Counted from the stretch's first letter, positions 20,393 to 32,466 are shown. The stretch: DNA of 64,000 nucleotides from Blastobasis lacticolella (GCA_905147135.1 LR990059.1:14221001-14285000), one strand, 5' to 3'. Translations and numbers: made by a program. Notes: generated by a model not told the origin, from the letters alone.

Positions 20393-23300
20393 TTACAGCA
20401 CATTTATAAATTTGGCTTCTCTAATAATAGCCATGATAGCATCGTAGGTCTCTTCGCACGAGGGCAGCACCTGGTTGACAGGGATAGTGTAACCCCATTG
20501 ACCTTCGTCTCTGAGGTTGAAGGTCGCCGCAATCGGAGGGTTGAATCGGAATTTCACCCAGTCAGCTAGGACACCGGTGGCTCCATCTGCGAAGGTAAAT
20601 ATTTTTATTTGTTATTTAATATTTTATCTACTACATCAGCTTCGTCATCATCATTATTGCAGCCATCATCGACGTTATTATCATCATTACCGTCGTCAAA
20701 TTAATCATCATCGTCATCATTGATACGACATGATCAATTATAATAGCACACTTGAGGAAATGTCCAGACCCATCCAGTACTCTGGATACGAGTGTAACCT
20801 CATCGAAAACTTTGTTTGTTTTACATATAAAAATATAACATTTTATTTTACCATGCACTTCAACCGAGTTGCCAACTTGGTAATGAGTGTTGTAACGCAC
20901 GGATAGCGACCCCATTGCTCTTCTGCCAATCGTCAGCTGAAAATAGACGTGAGGACACATTAATCAGAGACTAAATAAGTCTATATATAACGTAATAACG
21001 TTCTTAAAATAAAAATAACATACATCATAAATTGGAATTAGGTGTTCATAACGGTATACATATTATAATAACTCTTTAGCAAGTCAAAAGTAAGTTGATC
21101 GAATATTTTTGCATGTATCTATCTAACAGTATAAACCAAGTTCACAGTTTTCGTTTGTCTGTTTCTTTTAAACGGATTTTGATATGGTTTTCACTATCAT
21201 TTAGAGAATTTCTTCTGAATGGTTTATTTGTATAAATATTCAGAATATAGTAGGGAAAAGCTTATTGATCCATGATCTATCATTGCATGATGGCGATACT
21301 GACCGTGATGTAAATAGTAGAATAAAGTGTGGAACTGGTGTTATGATCAGCGGATGCAATTTACAAAACGATTATTTAAAGGCGAGTGCAAGTGGCGGAA
21401 ACGATATTATTTGCGACATAATTTATAATTTATTTTTGCTCAGATCCCGGAGACTGGTTATCAGATTGCGGCTTAGTGACGGTATCTTTTTATAATTTAC
21501 AAATAAATTAAAGCAATCACCATTTCATTGTAGTTGTAGATATGCTGGTCAGTGTGAGCGAAGGGGATGATCAATCTCTGTCCAAAAGCCCTGAAGGATA
21601 GGACACCGACGAGATTACTTGAGATGGCCTCAATGTATGAGGACAATAACCTGGTTTCCGGTTCAGAAAACGGACCAAGCCCGACGAAGTGGTTGTTGGT
21701 AGGAACGAAGCTGGCTTGAGCCACTGAAATTGAAATCCATATAAGTCGTATAGTAAAAGTACATAGTTAAAAATGGAATATATCATATTTATTAGCAAGT
21801 TGATACCTCCCCATTGTGAATTCCAGTTCCGGCTTAGGTCAACTCCGATTCCTGTGTTTGTGATTGGTCGTCTGTTTTTGATCCAAGCTCTGGTCTGAAA
21901 TAGGATAAAATACATAAAATAATAATATTAGTAATAAAGGAGCGTTGGTGGCCTAATGGTTTAGGGGTCCGACTCGTACCCTGAGGTTCCAGGTTCAAAA
22001 CCCCGTATACCAAATAACTTTTACGATGAGGAAAAACATCGCAAAAAAACCTGCATACTCTGGTGATTGAATGTGTAACCATGATCCAATCTGGTCAGGT
22101 TCTCCTGTTGACCCTGGTCACGGAGGTCGGTTAGCGGTCGCTCCACTGTAATTACCTGAACTGCCAAATCCCGGATAATGGTCAAGGCGGACCCTGGGCC
22201 ATCGCGAGAGCACAATTGGACATTAACACCAAGATGATCAATATTATCAGTAATAAAGCTATAATGATACAGAACCACTAAGAAACAATATACTGACTGC
22301 AACCAATTATGTATCGTATAGAACTTACATGATCGTTAGAAAATTCATGTCCATCTGGATTCACAATTGGGAATATATGCCAGTCGTAATCCTCAGATGC
22401 TCTCAATGCTTCAGGGTCATCACCTCTTACGAGCTGGTCGATGAGGTAGGTCAAGACTGTTGGGGAAAGCCAATCGGCGCCAATTTGTCCACCCTCGAGG
22501 AAGAATGCTGGTCTGCCAGAGCCTCTTGATATTCTTACACCAGTAATGTTTCTTCCTAGAAGAGAATAAGCAATTTATTTACATGGATTTTTTATTACTA
22601 AAAGAAGCGTTATGTGGAAGCCATTACAGTATCTATTACTCCGTTGAAGGAAAATATTATGCCTTATTTTTAAATCAGCTTCTTCACATTAGCAAAGATA
22701 ATACTCAAACTCTGGAGAGTGATCTTTAATTTCTACAATATTTTATAGCGAAAAGATTTGATTGCTTGTATGGTTCTTTGTTTGTTCATAATCGTTAATC
22801 TCAAATAATATTAACCGATTTCAAAATTCTTTTACTTATATAAAGCTTTTATCAGTGATCAACACAATCTTTTTTTTATTTCCGAAATTACAGATCATTT
22901 AAAAGAATATAACCTTCGTGAGTCGAGCCAACAGACACTATTGTTACCACGTTAGGATGCGATTCAGTCAAGGATTGGAACCATTCGTTGATCTGCTCAT
23001 ATCCCTGGAACTCATTCCAGAACAATTGTCTGCTAGCGTCTCGTTTTTTTCTGGAGTATAGCTGTGCGTCAAATGCCCTGTAGCGGAAATTAACAATTAA
23101 CGTTATAGGGAATAATCACAACTGTAGGTCATGTCAAAGTTAAAAGTTCAACCATCAGAATAGACAATGATGGGTTGTGCAATACATATACATATGGAGA
23201 GGGTAGATATATGGATATTAGATGATTTATAGAACAAATACAAGTATAATTCAAATTAAAGTGTCAAGAGAACATTCGAGGATGGTAAACTGAGCAAATG

Positions 23301-24249
23301 TAAAATTTTCTCGTTCTTTTCTTTGTTTCGATGTGGATGAGGCAACAGACCTGTGTCATCTTGTGTTAATAAACTACGTATATTCTATGTCTATGTCTGT
23401 GAATGTTCTAACGTATTCACTACCCCATTTACTTGTCCTGCTGGATATTGTAGTATTGAGCCGCTGAGTTAGCGGAAAGATTTCGCCTCCGTTTGTGTGT
23501 TCTGCCGCTTCAACAACGATGTTTATTCTCAAGAACTGTTTAACATGTTGCCTACAGCTACATTATATTGTCTCACCGCTCACCACCGACAGCGAGTTCC
23601 TCCACACACCTCAGAGCCAAATTGGTCGCGAACTGTGCGGTTCCAAAGGAACTTTTGCCTACGCACACTAAGGTTGTAGTATAATATACATAGAGAAGTG
23701 TTCCTGCTGAACACAACATGGAGTTCTTTAAGAAAAGGGTGAAAAGGTTTAAACAGGTTCGGCAACGCGTAGGTGATGCCTCTGGTGTTGCAAACGTCCC
23801 AGGTTGCGGTAACTGCTTACCATCATGCAGGCCGTAAACTTGTTTGCCACCTTAGTGGTTCACATTGTCTTGCTCAGCACTACCTTTAATAAGCAGAGGC
23901 TTGATAATAATTGGTTTAGCTACAAAAGCTAATTTTAGGTAGAGGATCTAGTTGGTACTTACTGTTGTATATTGTCCAACATAAGGTCAGATCGTATGCT
24001 TCGTTTCCTCAATGAATGCTCGAAGTTGTCCCTCAATTCAGGTGGCGCTACCACACTCGCATAGTCACCAACCCTCGACGGGGGCTTCCAAAAATCTAGT
24101 TCATATTGATTGACATATAAGTCTTTAAGGAAGTCTAAGTCTTCTTCAGTTTCTGGGTGCACTTTGTACAATGCATAATCATCATATCTTACTTTTTCAG
24201 CGAACACACAAACAGATATAACACTTAGCACAATAATTTTTAAATACAT
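20393..24249 (-). CDS. CP3: M14A carboxypeptidase pseudoenzyme, 415 aa, all zinc ligands lost
   Basis: Exons: 24249-23963, 23077-22914, 22555-22329, 21894-21807, 21723-21521, 20936-20852, 20586-20393 (1248 nt). Exon lengths 164, 227, 88, 203, 85 and 194 equal those of CP1, and the frame is open with consensus splice sites. It has a signal peptide (MYLKIIVLSVISVCVFAE) and propeptide, with a furin-like RKKR at 105-108 instead of the tryptic sites seen in CP2. Every key residue but one is changed: H69 to I175, E72 to D178 (GGQIGADW), R127 to I231, N144 to S247, H196 to R300 (LSFRAFGQ), Y248 to D352, E270 to N375 (ATFNLRD). Only R145 (R248) remains. It should bind no zinc at this site and have no peptidase activity. 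An intact gene with a conserved fold suggests a selected non-enzymatic role, such as binding peptides or inhibitors; that role is inference. Confidence 0.9.
21942..22235 (+). repeat. SINE-1 copy (CP3 intron)
   Basis: Head GAGCGTTGGTGGCCTAATGG with CCGACTCGTACC and CCAGGTTCAAAACCCC (A and B box positions), then GGAGGTCGGTTAGCGGTCGC and a CATTAACACCAAGATGATC tail. Confidence 0.85.
23480..23885 (+). mobile_element. Non-LTR retrotransposon 3' end (CP3 intron 1)
   Basis: Reads RVPPHTSEPNWSRTVRFQRN then FCLRTL at about 23596-23670, then a frameshifted MEFFKKRVKRF segment (23718) and the 3' UTR motif CTTACCATCATGCAGGCCG. The same 3' end occurs at 37020-37178 and 53365-53440. Confidence 0.8.
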
Positions 24250-26400
24250 TTTAAACTATACCACTACGGCCGTGATTACTCTTAACTAGCAAAAGAAAAT
24301 TGTTAGTGATTTTCTAATCTTTCAAGAATTTGGGTTGTGACAAGCAATTATTAGTTCTTATTGCTAAAGTAATAGAACTCAATATTTAATAATAAAATGG
24401 ACGCATTTCTGATAGGCTCACTTATCGGTTTGTACTTATGTGGCTTATCTTCGTTTAGTGTAGACCTATTGATAATGCAATCCATATTTTAATCATCATG
24501 TTCGTAAATTGATAAATAAAGTACGTTCTTCATATTGTATATTTAATTAATAGTATAATGGGTGTAATAGTTTCAATTGATTTCAATTGTTGTAGTTGTT
24601 CGTATCTGTCAAATTATTGTAGAAGTTTGTAGCTGAATTGTTTCTCATATATTGTATTTTTGGCATACGAATAAATTAATAAATTTAAATTTATAAACTC
24701 TTTATCGTTGATCAAGTACTTATTGTCTTTAGAAACTATATTTATACTAGGTACTCGTAAAATATAGGTAATTTACTTGTCTGCACACAAGCACATAGTA
24801 CTTGGTACCTAATCTCTGAAATGTCTGACATTATTCCACGAATTTGTCCCTTCAAATTCCCTACATAATTGGGTAAATGTAAGAAAACAAACAAGTCTCG
24901 AAAAATATTAAAACATCCAAAAGTAGTCTGTCAGGCTTGAAATTTTTACACAAACGGGGAAAGAATATGTTAATACAGAAGATAAAAAGAACAACGCCTC
25001 TGTTGTGCAAATACTTATCAATTAACCGTACTGGGTCACAGAAAACGTGTCAATTAAGAACATATAACATATTTCCGGGTCATCTTGCTGCTGTAGTTAA
25101 AACTCTATGCTTGATATATCATTTAATAATGTTAAATATACTGTTAATGCTTTCATGTATGTTGCTGTATCTGTTTCAGCAAAATACTGTAAGCAATGCT
25201 CACCCTATCCCATTAAATAGCCCGGCACCCGCCTTCCCTGTCGAACATTGTCCATGAATATGCAAATTCCACAAATTGCTCGCGGGGCCAACGAAAAAAT
25301 ATGTTAATAGCAAAATAATCGCTGTCGCTATCATAAATCCGTTAATATGCGTCAGTAATTAAGCTGGCCACGTCGCAGCGGTCGCAATGACAATTTGTTC
25401 TGTGTTGAGCCCCGCAAATTCGACGACCATCGACGATGAGCTCTTCTGGTACGCTGCTTGGTACAAATCAGGGGTCAGCGCCGAGCGATTTGAATCCAGA
25501 AGATTGATGGTCCCAAGGTAATTAGGCACGGATCGGTGGCTTCAACTCTTTGCAGTTCATTTTTAACTGTTGACGTTTTGACAGGTGAGCGGCCGCTGGT
25601 TTATATTTTGCAGCGGAAATTAACGCCTGGGAGCTCTGGGAGAGGCTAGTGATGGCGGATTTTGGCTTTGGACGTATTCCAGTATTTTAGAGTGGTCTAT
25701 GCTCCAGTGGCAATGAATAAGGTTTATGAATGAAAGATTGTTCTGAATGTAATCCCCTGTCACTCAATTAGTAATAAAGTTTATAAACTCCCTGAAATTT
25801 ATATTATTTACTGTACGTACGTACGTTTTCATTGATATATTGTTTGCGTTGGTACGAATTTAATATTCGGATTAAAATATAACAAATCTGTTAGATAATT
25901 AAATATCAAATACATGTCACGTTAAATTAAAGTCAACAAATGTCAATATCATTATATAATATTACAACCGTCAACACAATAAGGCTTCGTCCAGAATGTA
26001 GGTAGTCGATGAGGGTAGTAAATAAGTAAATTAGTTATTTAATTCATAATATACGAAGTTACAACACAATGATATACGCACTATGATTCTCTCCCAAAGC
26101 ATGGCATCTCAGCTGATCTCAGCCATATTTTCGAACTCTCATCATATATATTATAGGGTTTGTTACGAAATACTAAATTCGGGTTGAGGTGTGATGAAAG
26201 TGTAATGAATAAACACGAAAGTCTTAAAATCTACATGTTCTCGAAATTGTGACAGAAAATATCTTTGATGTGACCGTTGATAAAACCAAAAAAGGGAGTT
26301 ACGTTCTTACAAGAGCGTACAAGAAAGTAACGTATCCTTTTAGGGTATCAAAGCCCGAAACCCATCCAAACAAGTGAAGGTGAAAATGTATGATGCATTT
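24250..26400. other. Intergenic: CP3 upstream region, no gene seen
   Basis: The first 200 or so bases must hold the CP3 promoter. The rest is AT-rich. About 25260-25690 is less AT-rich and looks single-copy (GCGGGGCCAACGAAAAAATA; GGCCACGTCGCAGCGGTCGC), a candidate conserved noncoding stretch. Short open frames here resemble no protein I know. Confidence 0.4.
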
Positions 26401-26464
26401 CAATCCTTTCTATGAAAATGGTAGTTACCTATTTTAACTACAACTCATATTGTTCGATACATAA

Positions 26465-26755
26465 AATGGTATATACTAGAATCGCCGTTCTCAGCGGCTT
26501 TCATCCGCGAGCAGTTCGAACCTCTGTAAACATTAAACTTTTCGCGGGACCCTATTATTTTCTCGGGATTAAAAGTAGTCTATGTCACTCGGTATTAACT
26601 TTGTTTTTTTAATCGGTCCAGTAATTTTTTATCTTATTACTTACCATCTTAAATACAAAACTTTATTTTTATTATAATATTAGTAATTACTATTAGTACC
26701 TACCTATAGATAAAACCCGAGAACACCCGTGCAAAGCCGGGGTGATTCATTAGTA
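26465..26755 (+). mobile_element. Non-autonomous Helitron 3' part
   Basis: Contains TTTCTCGGGATTAAAAGTAG and ends CACCCGTGCAAAGCCGGGGT (hairpin) and a degraded TTAGTA at about 26750, matching the CCCGTGCAANGCCGGG..CTAGTA terminus of lepidopteran Helitrons; compare 46410-46438. Confidence 0.7.
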
Positions 26756-27029
26756 AATAAAATAAAGTATGCAAGGCTTTAGACCAAAACGTATTCCCAA
26801 CACTTGAAAAACTCTGCAGACACTGTTAAAGTGCTGAAAGTTCTGTAATGACAAATGATGTTCTGCAAACTTAGAACATCAGAGCAACTCGTGTAACAAA
26901 CTTGTACACTCGTTGATTGTTCAAGAACATAAATGGTGCTACAGGAAAACATTAATAATACTAATTACCTACCCTACTTCCTTTTAATACAAGCTCATAT
27001 GAATGTATAGTTATTCATTTGTATTGGGG

Positions 27030-27130
27030 TCCCAGGTACCAGTTGGATGAGCAATGCGCAGGACCGGCCTTTGTGGAGATCTTTGAGGGAGACCTATGTC
27101 CAGCAGTTGGCGTCTTTCGGCTGATATGAA
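27030..27130 (+). mobile_element. Non-LTR retrotransposon 3' tail
   Basis: Same family as 10985-11232: CCAGGTACCAGTTGGATGAG, GGAGATCTTTGAGGGAGACC, then CAGTTGGCGTCTTTCGGCTG. Confidence 0.75.
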
Positions 27131-27554
27131 GGAGTCTCGAAAAGTAGAAATGTGGATCCTGGCATAAGCCCGGATAGACGCTAAGTTGATGATGATGGCT
27201 CTCGATTATAATTTTGATGCGTATTGATAATAAATACTTAAAAATATGGCACTAAAAAGCAAGAATCATCAGAACGCATACCTAGGTGACATTCGTTATT
27301 TGTTATGGTTATCTCATTTTGAAATTACTAGGAAAATGTTTGAGATCACTCAACAACAATATTGTTCTTATGAGTGCAGGGATCTGGAATTCGCTACTAA
27401 GGTATATCTTCGAGGCCATTTGCCATTCTACCTGTATTTGTAGAGAATATTTTCACTAACTTTTATCTGAATATCAGAGCGCCCATATTCGTGGTCGCGA
27501 TGTCGCGCTCACGTCCGTGACATCACGGACAAGCTGGAATAGTGCCGCTTGAGA

Positions 27555-27815
27555 AAGAATGTCCACAACTCGACCGGTAAATTTCGTGGTGAACAAACGT
27601 CTGACCATTCCGCTCCCGCCAGGCACGAAAAGAAGAGGCCGGCCCAAGAAGCAATGGCTTTACGTCGTTAAGGATGACATGTGTGTTATGACACCTGCAA
27701 ACATGCTAAGACCGAGCAAAGTGGACCAGGAGAAGTATGATGGCGGTCTCCGGGCCCTATCGTGTCGCGCTATAACACAAACGGGATTGACACCAATGAA
27801 TAAATATAATTAGAG
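27555..27815 (+). mobile_element. Non-LTR retrotransposon C-terminal fragment
   Basis: Reads RPVNFVVNKRLTIPLPPGTK, RRGRPKKQWLYVVKDDMCVM and a degraded DQEKYDGGLRA: the conserved end of an RTE-like reverse-transcriptase protein. Truncated at both ends. Confidence 0.8.
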
Positions 27816-28062
27816 CTCGTCTAATCTAAAATGACGCGCCCCACTATCGCATTAACGCACACAAGCAAGTTTAAAATATGGACGCAATACATATACAAAT
27901 GCCGTTGTAATTGGTCATTCAGTTGCCGGTGAGACACCAACGTAGGAGCTCGCGTCGTTCATTGGCAACACAGATGAAGTGTCGTTATCAATATTTGCAC
28001 TCACACATCAAAATCAACTAACTAAGTAGTGGGGCACGTCATTTTAGACTAGACGAGCTCTA
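27811..28062. mobile_element. 252-bp TIR element (MITE)
   Basis: Terminal inverted repeats of about 35 bp: TAGAGCTCGTCTAATCTAAA and on to CCCCACTA at the left, mirrored by TAGTGGGGCACGTCATTTTA to GAGCTCTA at the right. Outermost TA fits a TA target. It abuts the preceding retrotransposon fragment. Confidence 0.85.
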
Positions 28063-28087
28063 CATATCTATAGGAACTCAGTTCCCC

Positions 28088-28222
28088 TATTTTTTTATTG
28101 CCTAGGGAGGCGCACAGGCGGATGGTCCACCTGATGGAAAATGGCCACCGTCTTCCAGGACATTTGCAACCTAAGTGGAGCGGATACGGTACCAGCCTTT
28201 GAGGTACCTATTGACATGCCTT
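28088..28222 (-). mobile_element. Non-LTR retrotransposon 3' end
   Basis: Plus-strand GGATGGTCCACCTGATGGAA, then CGTCTTCCAGGACATTTGCA, then GAGGTACCTATTGACATGCC: the reverse complement of the family at 4990-5215. Confidence 0.75.
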
Positions 28223-28224
28223 AG

Positions 28225-28350
28225 TGCAGATTTTGATAGAGTGGACTTTTCTGCAGGGTGGACTTTTCTGTAGTATGGATATCTCTGTAGAGTGGACTTA
28301 ATAAAGTGCACTGGACAATTTCTTGAAGTGGACATTTTAACACAGTGGAA
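28225..28350. repeat. Degenerate short tandem repeat (AGTGGACTTTTCTGTAG)n
   Basis: Five or so imperfect units of 18-25 bp built on GTGGACTTTTCTG, directly after the retrotransposon end. Confidence 0.65.
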
Positions 28351-28776
28351 TCTAATAGTGACTTAGGGAAAACAGCATTGCATCAGTAATAACGACTCGT
28401 GGTCATTGCTCGTCCGATTCCGTTCTGGAATCGCAGCGAGCTCGGTCAAGTGTACACTAAAGCACTGCGTACATTGCGGCGGCATCGCTAATTGTGATTA
28501 ATGGCTGGCCGCTCGTCGCGACATCGTTTGTCTTAGCCACCGTCGCGACAGACAGTTTACTTTTCACTCTCGGACTTTGGTGGTGCAGACGGGCGGTTTT
28601 GGCTGGCTTTTTGTCGTAACATACATATCTCTAATAGATAGAAAGATAAACAGTTTATTGCTCACATAACATAACAATATCAATCACTTGCAGTAACAAG
28701 GAACACTTATCGCTAGAAGCGATCTCTTCCAGGCAACCTTTACAGAATTTGAGACAGGAATTTTATAATGATGTAA

Positions 28777-29262
28777 GAGCGTCCGTGGCCTAGTGATTTG
28801 TTAGCGAAGGGTTCTGGGTTTAAATCCTATTGCGGCCATGCACGAATGACTCTTTTCTGTGTATATGTACATTAGTTGTACACTAACCGATGATCTTACG
28901 GTGAAGGAAAACATCGTAAAGAAACGTGCACATTCAGGTGATTGAATGTAAAACCATAATACAATCTGAGGGGCTATCTCAGTGGACAACTTAATTTGAC
29001 ATAAAAAAAATATTACTCTACTCTGATTTGGTAGACGCTATTGTCAGTGACCTACGTAGATGACGTACTGTAGAATTATTTATTGTCAATTCAGTTTCTA
29101 GCTGAGCTAATAGCCCCGCTGGTCAGGTTTCTCTCAGATTCAGGTAGGAGAGTCAGGGAGGTCAGATGGCAGTTGCCCCAATATATTTACCTGATCTGCC
29201 AAATCATAGATCATGGTCAAGGCGAACCTTGAGCTCTCGTGCGTCATTAACGCCAAGATTAT
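28777..29262 (+). repeat. SINE-1 copy split by a small TIR insertion
   Basis: Head GCGTCCGTGGCCTAGTG and body to ACAATCTG at 28968; the body resumes at about 29119 (CTGGTCAGG) and runs to CATTAACGCCAAGATTATTA. Removing the insert restores the family order. Confidence 0.8.
28969..29118. mobile_element. Small TIR element inside SINE-1
   Basis: About 150 bp with imperfect inverted ends, GGGGCTATCTCAG at the left and CTGAGCTAATAGCCCC at the right. CTG borders both sides and may be a 3-bp target duplication. Confidence 0.7.
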
Positions 29263-29264
29263 TA

Positions 29265-29446
29265 TCATTTTCTAATCGGCCATCGGTTCTGCGAGCTACG
29301 TGACCTGCTAGTACTGCTACACATATCTTCATTTCTGACGTCGAGATTAACTCCGAGCATAGCACTCTCCACGAGTCTCTTAGACAAACACTGCAAATTT
29401 GAAGAAATTTTATTATTTTAATCGCCCGTGTGCAACTGTCTCGCAT
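29265..29446 (-). mobile_element. Non-LTR retrotransposon coding fragment
   Basis: The minus strand reads VCLRDSWRVL and AGHVARRTDGR, fitting the SLRDRxR..AGHxARRTDGRW region just before the reverse-transcriptase C-terminus. Confidence 0.65.
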
Positions 29447-29692
29447 TTGAGGTTAATTCCCCAAGTTAGCCGCATAATTATTGCAGACCGCACAATTTAA
29501 CGGTCCAAAACTAAACTAATGTCACTTGGGCACGGAGCAAACAGAAGAAGACGTTATACGACAGAATTAACACCGCATCCATCTTATTGCGGTTTTATGT
29601 TTAACAGCTGTATTCCCATATTTTATGCGGTTGCTACATAAGTCGTCTTACCATAGTATTTATTGCGAACAATTATTTCCTAATATGTTTGG

Positions 29693-30240
29693 CCGTGTGA
29701 TGTTCGGCAGAGTAGAATAGTACCAACCCTGTTCACTAGTAGGTTAGTATATCAGGTGGTACGACTCTCTCAAACCTGCGGAGTCCGCCTGGGTGAGTTC
29801 CACCGCCTCATTTATTTCTGCCGCCAAGCAACGATGCTTGCATTGTTGTATTCCGGTTTTAAGGATAAGGTAGCCAGCGCAATAACGGGCATTAGGCATT
29901 TCATCTTAGTCCTCAAACTGACAACGCACCTGCGGTTCTGCATTTTTGTTGCCTACAACCCAAATGCATGAATCAAATATGTTATGGGCGACAGTTGCCG
30001 CTTACCATCAGGTGGGCTGTCTGCTCGTTGGTCACTTAGTAGTATATAAAAAAGTATAAGGCGACTAATATTTTCGTGGCAAAAGATCTAGCGTTTCCGT
30101 AGGGTGGAAAACGGACAGTAGCTTTTTCCATTGTTACATTTACAACACTGCGATCTCCAACCTGCCTGCCAAGTGTGAAGATTACTGCAATAACCTCCCG
30201 TTTCGTGAGAGAGGCCCTAAGTCCTGCAGTGGACTGTTTT
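29693..30240 (+). repeat. Repeat B interrupted by repeat C
   Basis: Repeat B starts GTTCGGCAGAGTAGAATAG and stops near 29737. A repeat C copy (29738-30057: GGAGTCCGCCTGGGTGAG, then GGGCGACAGTTGCCGCTTAC) follows. Repeat B resumes at about 30058 (AAGGCGACTAATATTTTCG) and ends CCTGCAGTGGACTG. The order relative to the uninterrupted copy at 60218 shows nesting. Confidence 0.8.
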
Positions 30241-30744
30241 GACGCGCCGCGGCGCCGTAGATGTACGAGTATGTTACAGAGGCTATACTTTTCTTTTTCA
30301 TGGCTATCCCTAGCGTTGATTAGCGAATATCAAGTGAATTGTGAGTTATACATTATTTCTATTATGATAACATATCTATGGTGAAATGAAGTTAGAACTC
30401 TTTTTTTATATTAGACCTGTTTGTAATTGACAATGCGGATGAAAATAGACCTAGCCTGTCTACGTGTATACGTGGTATAAAAGCGAACAATTTATTTGTA
30501 TGAAATGTGTCAGTCTGATAAAAATATTGGCCTAGTCCTGAAAATAATTAGTTCGGTTTTTGTTACGTGCCATCTTTTAATCTACAGACTGGAAATAAAA
30601 AATACCTACCTACTATTTTACCTACGCTATTAAAATTTGTTGTTTGACAATCGAATGCCAACAAACCACGAGAGTAATTTCTTGATCAAATAGATATGCT
30701 TTTAAAATTTGAAGAGAAGGAGAGAACAAAATGCGAGAGATAAA

Positions 30745-30860
30745 GGCTTTTTTAAATATATTTAGACAAGACAGGCATTTGACCGCCATCTCACCTGTTG
30801 GTAAGTGACGATGCGGTCGAAGATGGAGCATGCCCGTCTTGGAACAGCCTATTCACTCTA
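30745..30860 (-). mobile_element. Non-LTR retrotransposon 3' end
   Basis: Plus-strand GACAAGACAGGCATTTGACC, GATGCGGTCGAAGATGGAGC and GGAACAGCCTATTCACTCTA: reverse complement of the 11615-11830 family, with the first RT codons still visible. Confidence 0.75.
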
Positions 30861-31770
30861 GCCTATGTTGGATGCAAGCTTATTTTCAGAAGTAGAAATT
30901 ACATTGTTCGTCTTGCTACAATCCTAACTGACAAATCATCACTTCTGCCACCTTTTCTAGCAACCTCTTCATACTGCTCGTCCATTAACGATACTTTCGA
31001 CTTATCCTTCGAAGCTACTGCTCTATTAAATGCTATCCCTTAAATAATTATGAATTAAAAAAACGCTGCTGCAAACCACAAGTGCACCAGTTCACGTGTC
31101 TATATAATTAATAAGCAAAAATCCAGTTCAATCCGGTTCAAAAATATCGAGAACCGCCGAGTGTTAGCGGGGAAAAATGATTTCAATAAAATTATTCGCT
31201 CCTTTTACGTGCTCTTTCGTATTCTGCGAGAGCTGGGATTACTTGATTATGAGGATTGGGGGCTGCGAGGGTTTTAATGTATTTTCTCGGATGTAGGGGA
31301 TCAGCGTTGAGGTTTTGTGTTTATACCCACGGCGCTCCCTTATTTATGTCAAGGTATTCAAATTATTACGTTCGTTTAAAAAAGTCTGGTTATGACAGCG
31401 TTTTATTGCGGGAAGGTGTCTTTTCGCTGGTAATTTTCTGTGGATTAGATCGGATTCGGTTGATTATTATATGGGTCTTGCTCTTAGTTCGTAATTGGAG
31501 TTTACGATTTTGTTCTATGATGTTGCTTTTCGTTATTTTCTTTCATCATTCAAGTAAGGTAACTTAATGTATTAAACTATCGCGGTTATTATCACACATT
31601 TTAAAGGTTTACCATGATGCATGTAACTACGTGGAAATATCGGGCAACCCGTCAACAAAGGTACGCGGTAGGAAACCCAGAACATAACTTTTAAAAAGGC
31701 AAGACTTGGTGATGTTATCAGTTCCGATAGTAGCAAAAAATAAAATGATTTTTTTTTATGCTACTCGGTA
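30861..31770. other. Noncoding, apparently single-copy
   Basis: No protein similarity in any frame that I can name, and no repeat shared with the rest of the window. Confidence 0.4.
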
Positions 31771-31774
31771 ACAA

Positions 31775-31905
31775 ACGTGCAGATTGCCCACCTGATTGTA
31801 AGTGGTAACTGTTGCCCATAACATTTAAAATTCATATATTTAGGTTACAAGTAACTAAAATGCAGAACCGCAGGTGCGTTGTCCCTGTGAGGACTAAGAA
31901 TGAAA
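31775..31905 (-). repeat. Repeat C fragment
   Basis: Plus-strand CCACCTGATTGTAAGTGGTA, GTTGCCCATAACATTTAA, AGAACCGCAGGTGCGTTGTC: reverse complement of the repeat C 3' half at 29905-30040. Confidence 0.7.
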
Positions 31906-32355
31906 TTATATGATAATGGTTTAGTATCAGGCCACATCATTGTCAGATTCATATACAAAATGGACTCAAACGTGAATTAACGCCAGTAATTGCGGCCGTC
32001 GCGTTAATGAAAGACCCTGCTCACAAAGCGAGTGAATGCCAATACGTACAAAATCAAGAACACAAACAGAGTCATCAAAATAGCCGGCGCAGACGCAAAA
32101 GGCGGTCCCAGAAGAAATACAGCGACATTAACATCTAGAATATCCCTTTACACACATTCATTAGACAACAAAACACGGTGGCAAACAAAAACGCAAGTGT
32201 AAATTACGCACCGCATTTATCAGAAGTGTCTCCTGCGCCACAATAATGCGGTTGACTTCATCTTCGAATAATTCCCTTTGTTCCTTGCAAGTCGGCTTTT
32301 GCTGTTTTTTCTGCTGATCCAAGTGACGGGCTGTAGCGGGTGGCATGGAGTGGTT

Positions 32356-32466
32356 TTGTTCTAGTATATTAGGTTGAGCGTCGACAGCCTGCATATGGTT
32401 GTTCTGGTATATTAAGGTTGAGCGTCGATAGCCTGCTTACGGTTGTTCTGGTATTTTAGGTTAAAC
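32356..32466. repeat. Tandem repeat, about 44-bp period, 2.5 units
   Basis: TATTAGGTTGAGCGTCGACA at 32366, TATTAAGGTTGAGCGTCGAT at 32409 and TTTTAGGTTAAACG at 32453, with CCTGCNTANGGTTGTTCTGG between. Confidence 0.8.

Noticed and set aside
20640..20725. His-rich and Met-rich short frames over CAT/ATC triplets
   Set aside because: They come from a simple ATC/CATCAT-rich stretch in a CP3 intron.
24937..25257. 106-codon plus-strand frame with a hydrophobic centre
   Set aside because: No signal peptide start, no family resemblance; base composition matches the noncoding surroundings.
32161..32394. 77-codon minus-strand frame
   Set aside because: Its N-terminal codons come from a 44-bp tandem repeat and the remainder resembles nothing.
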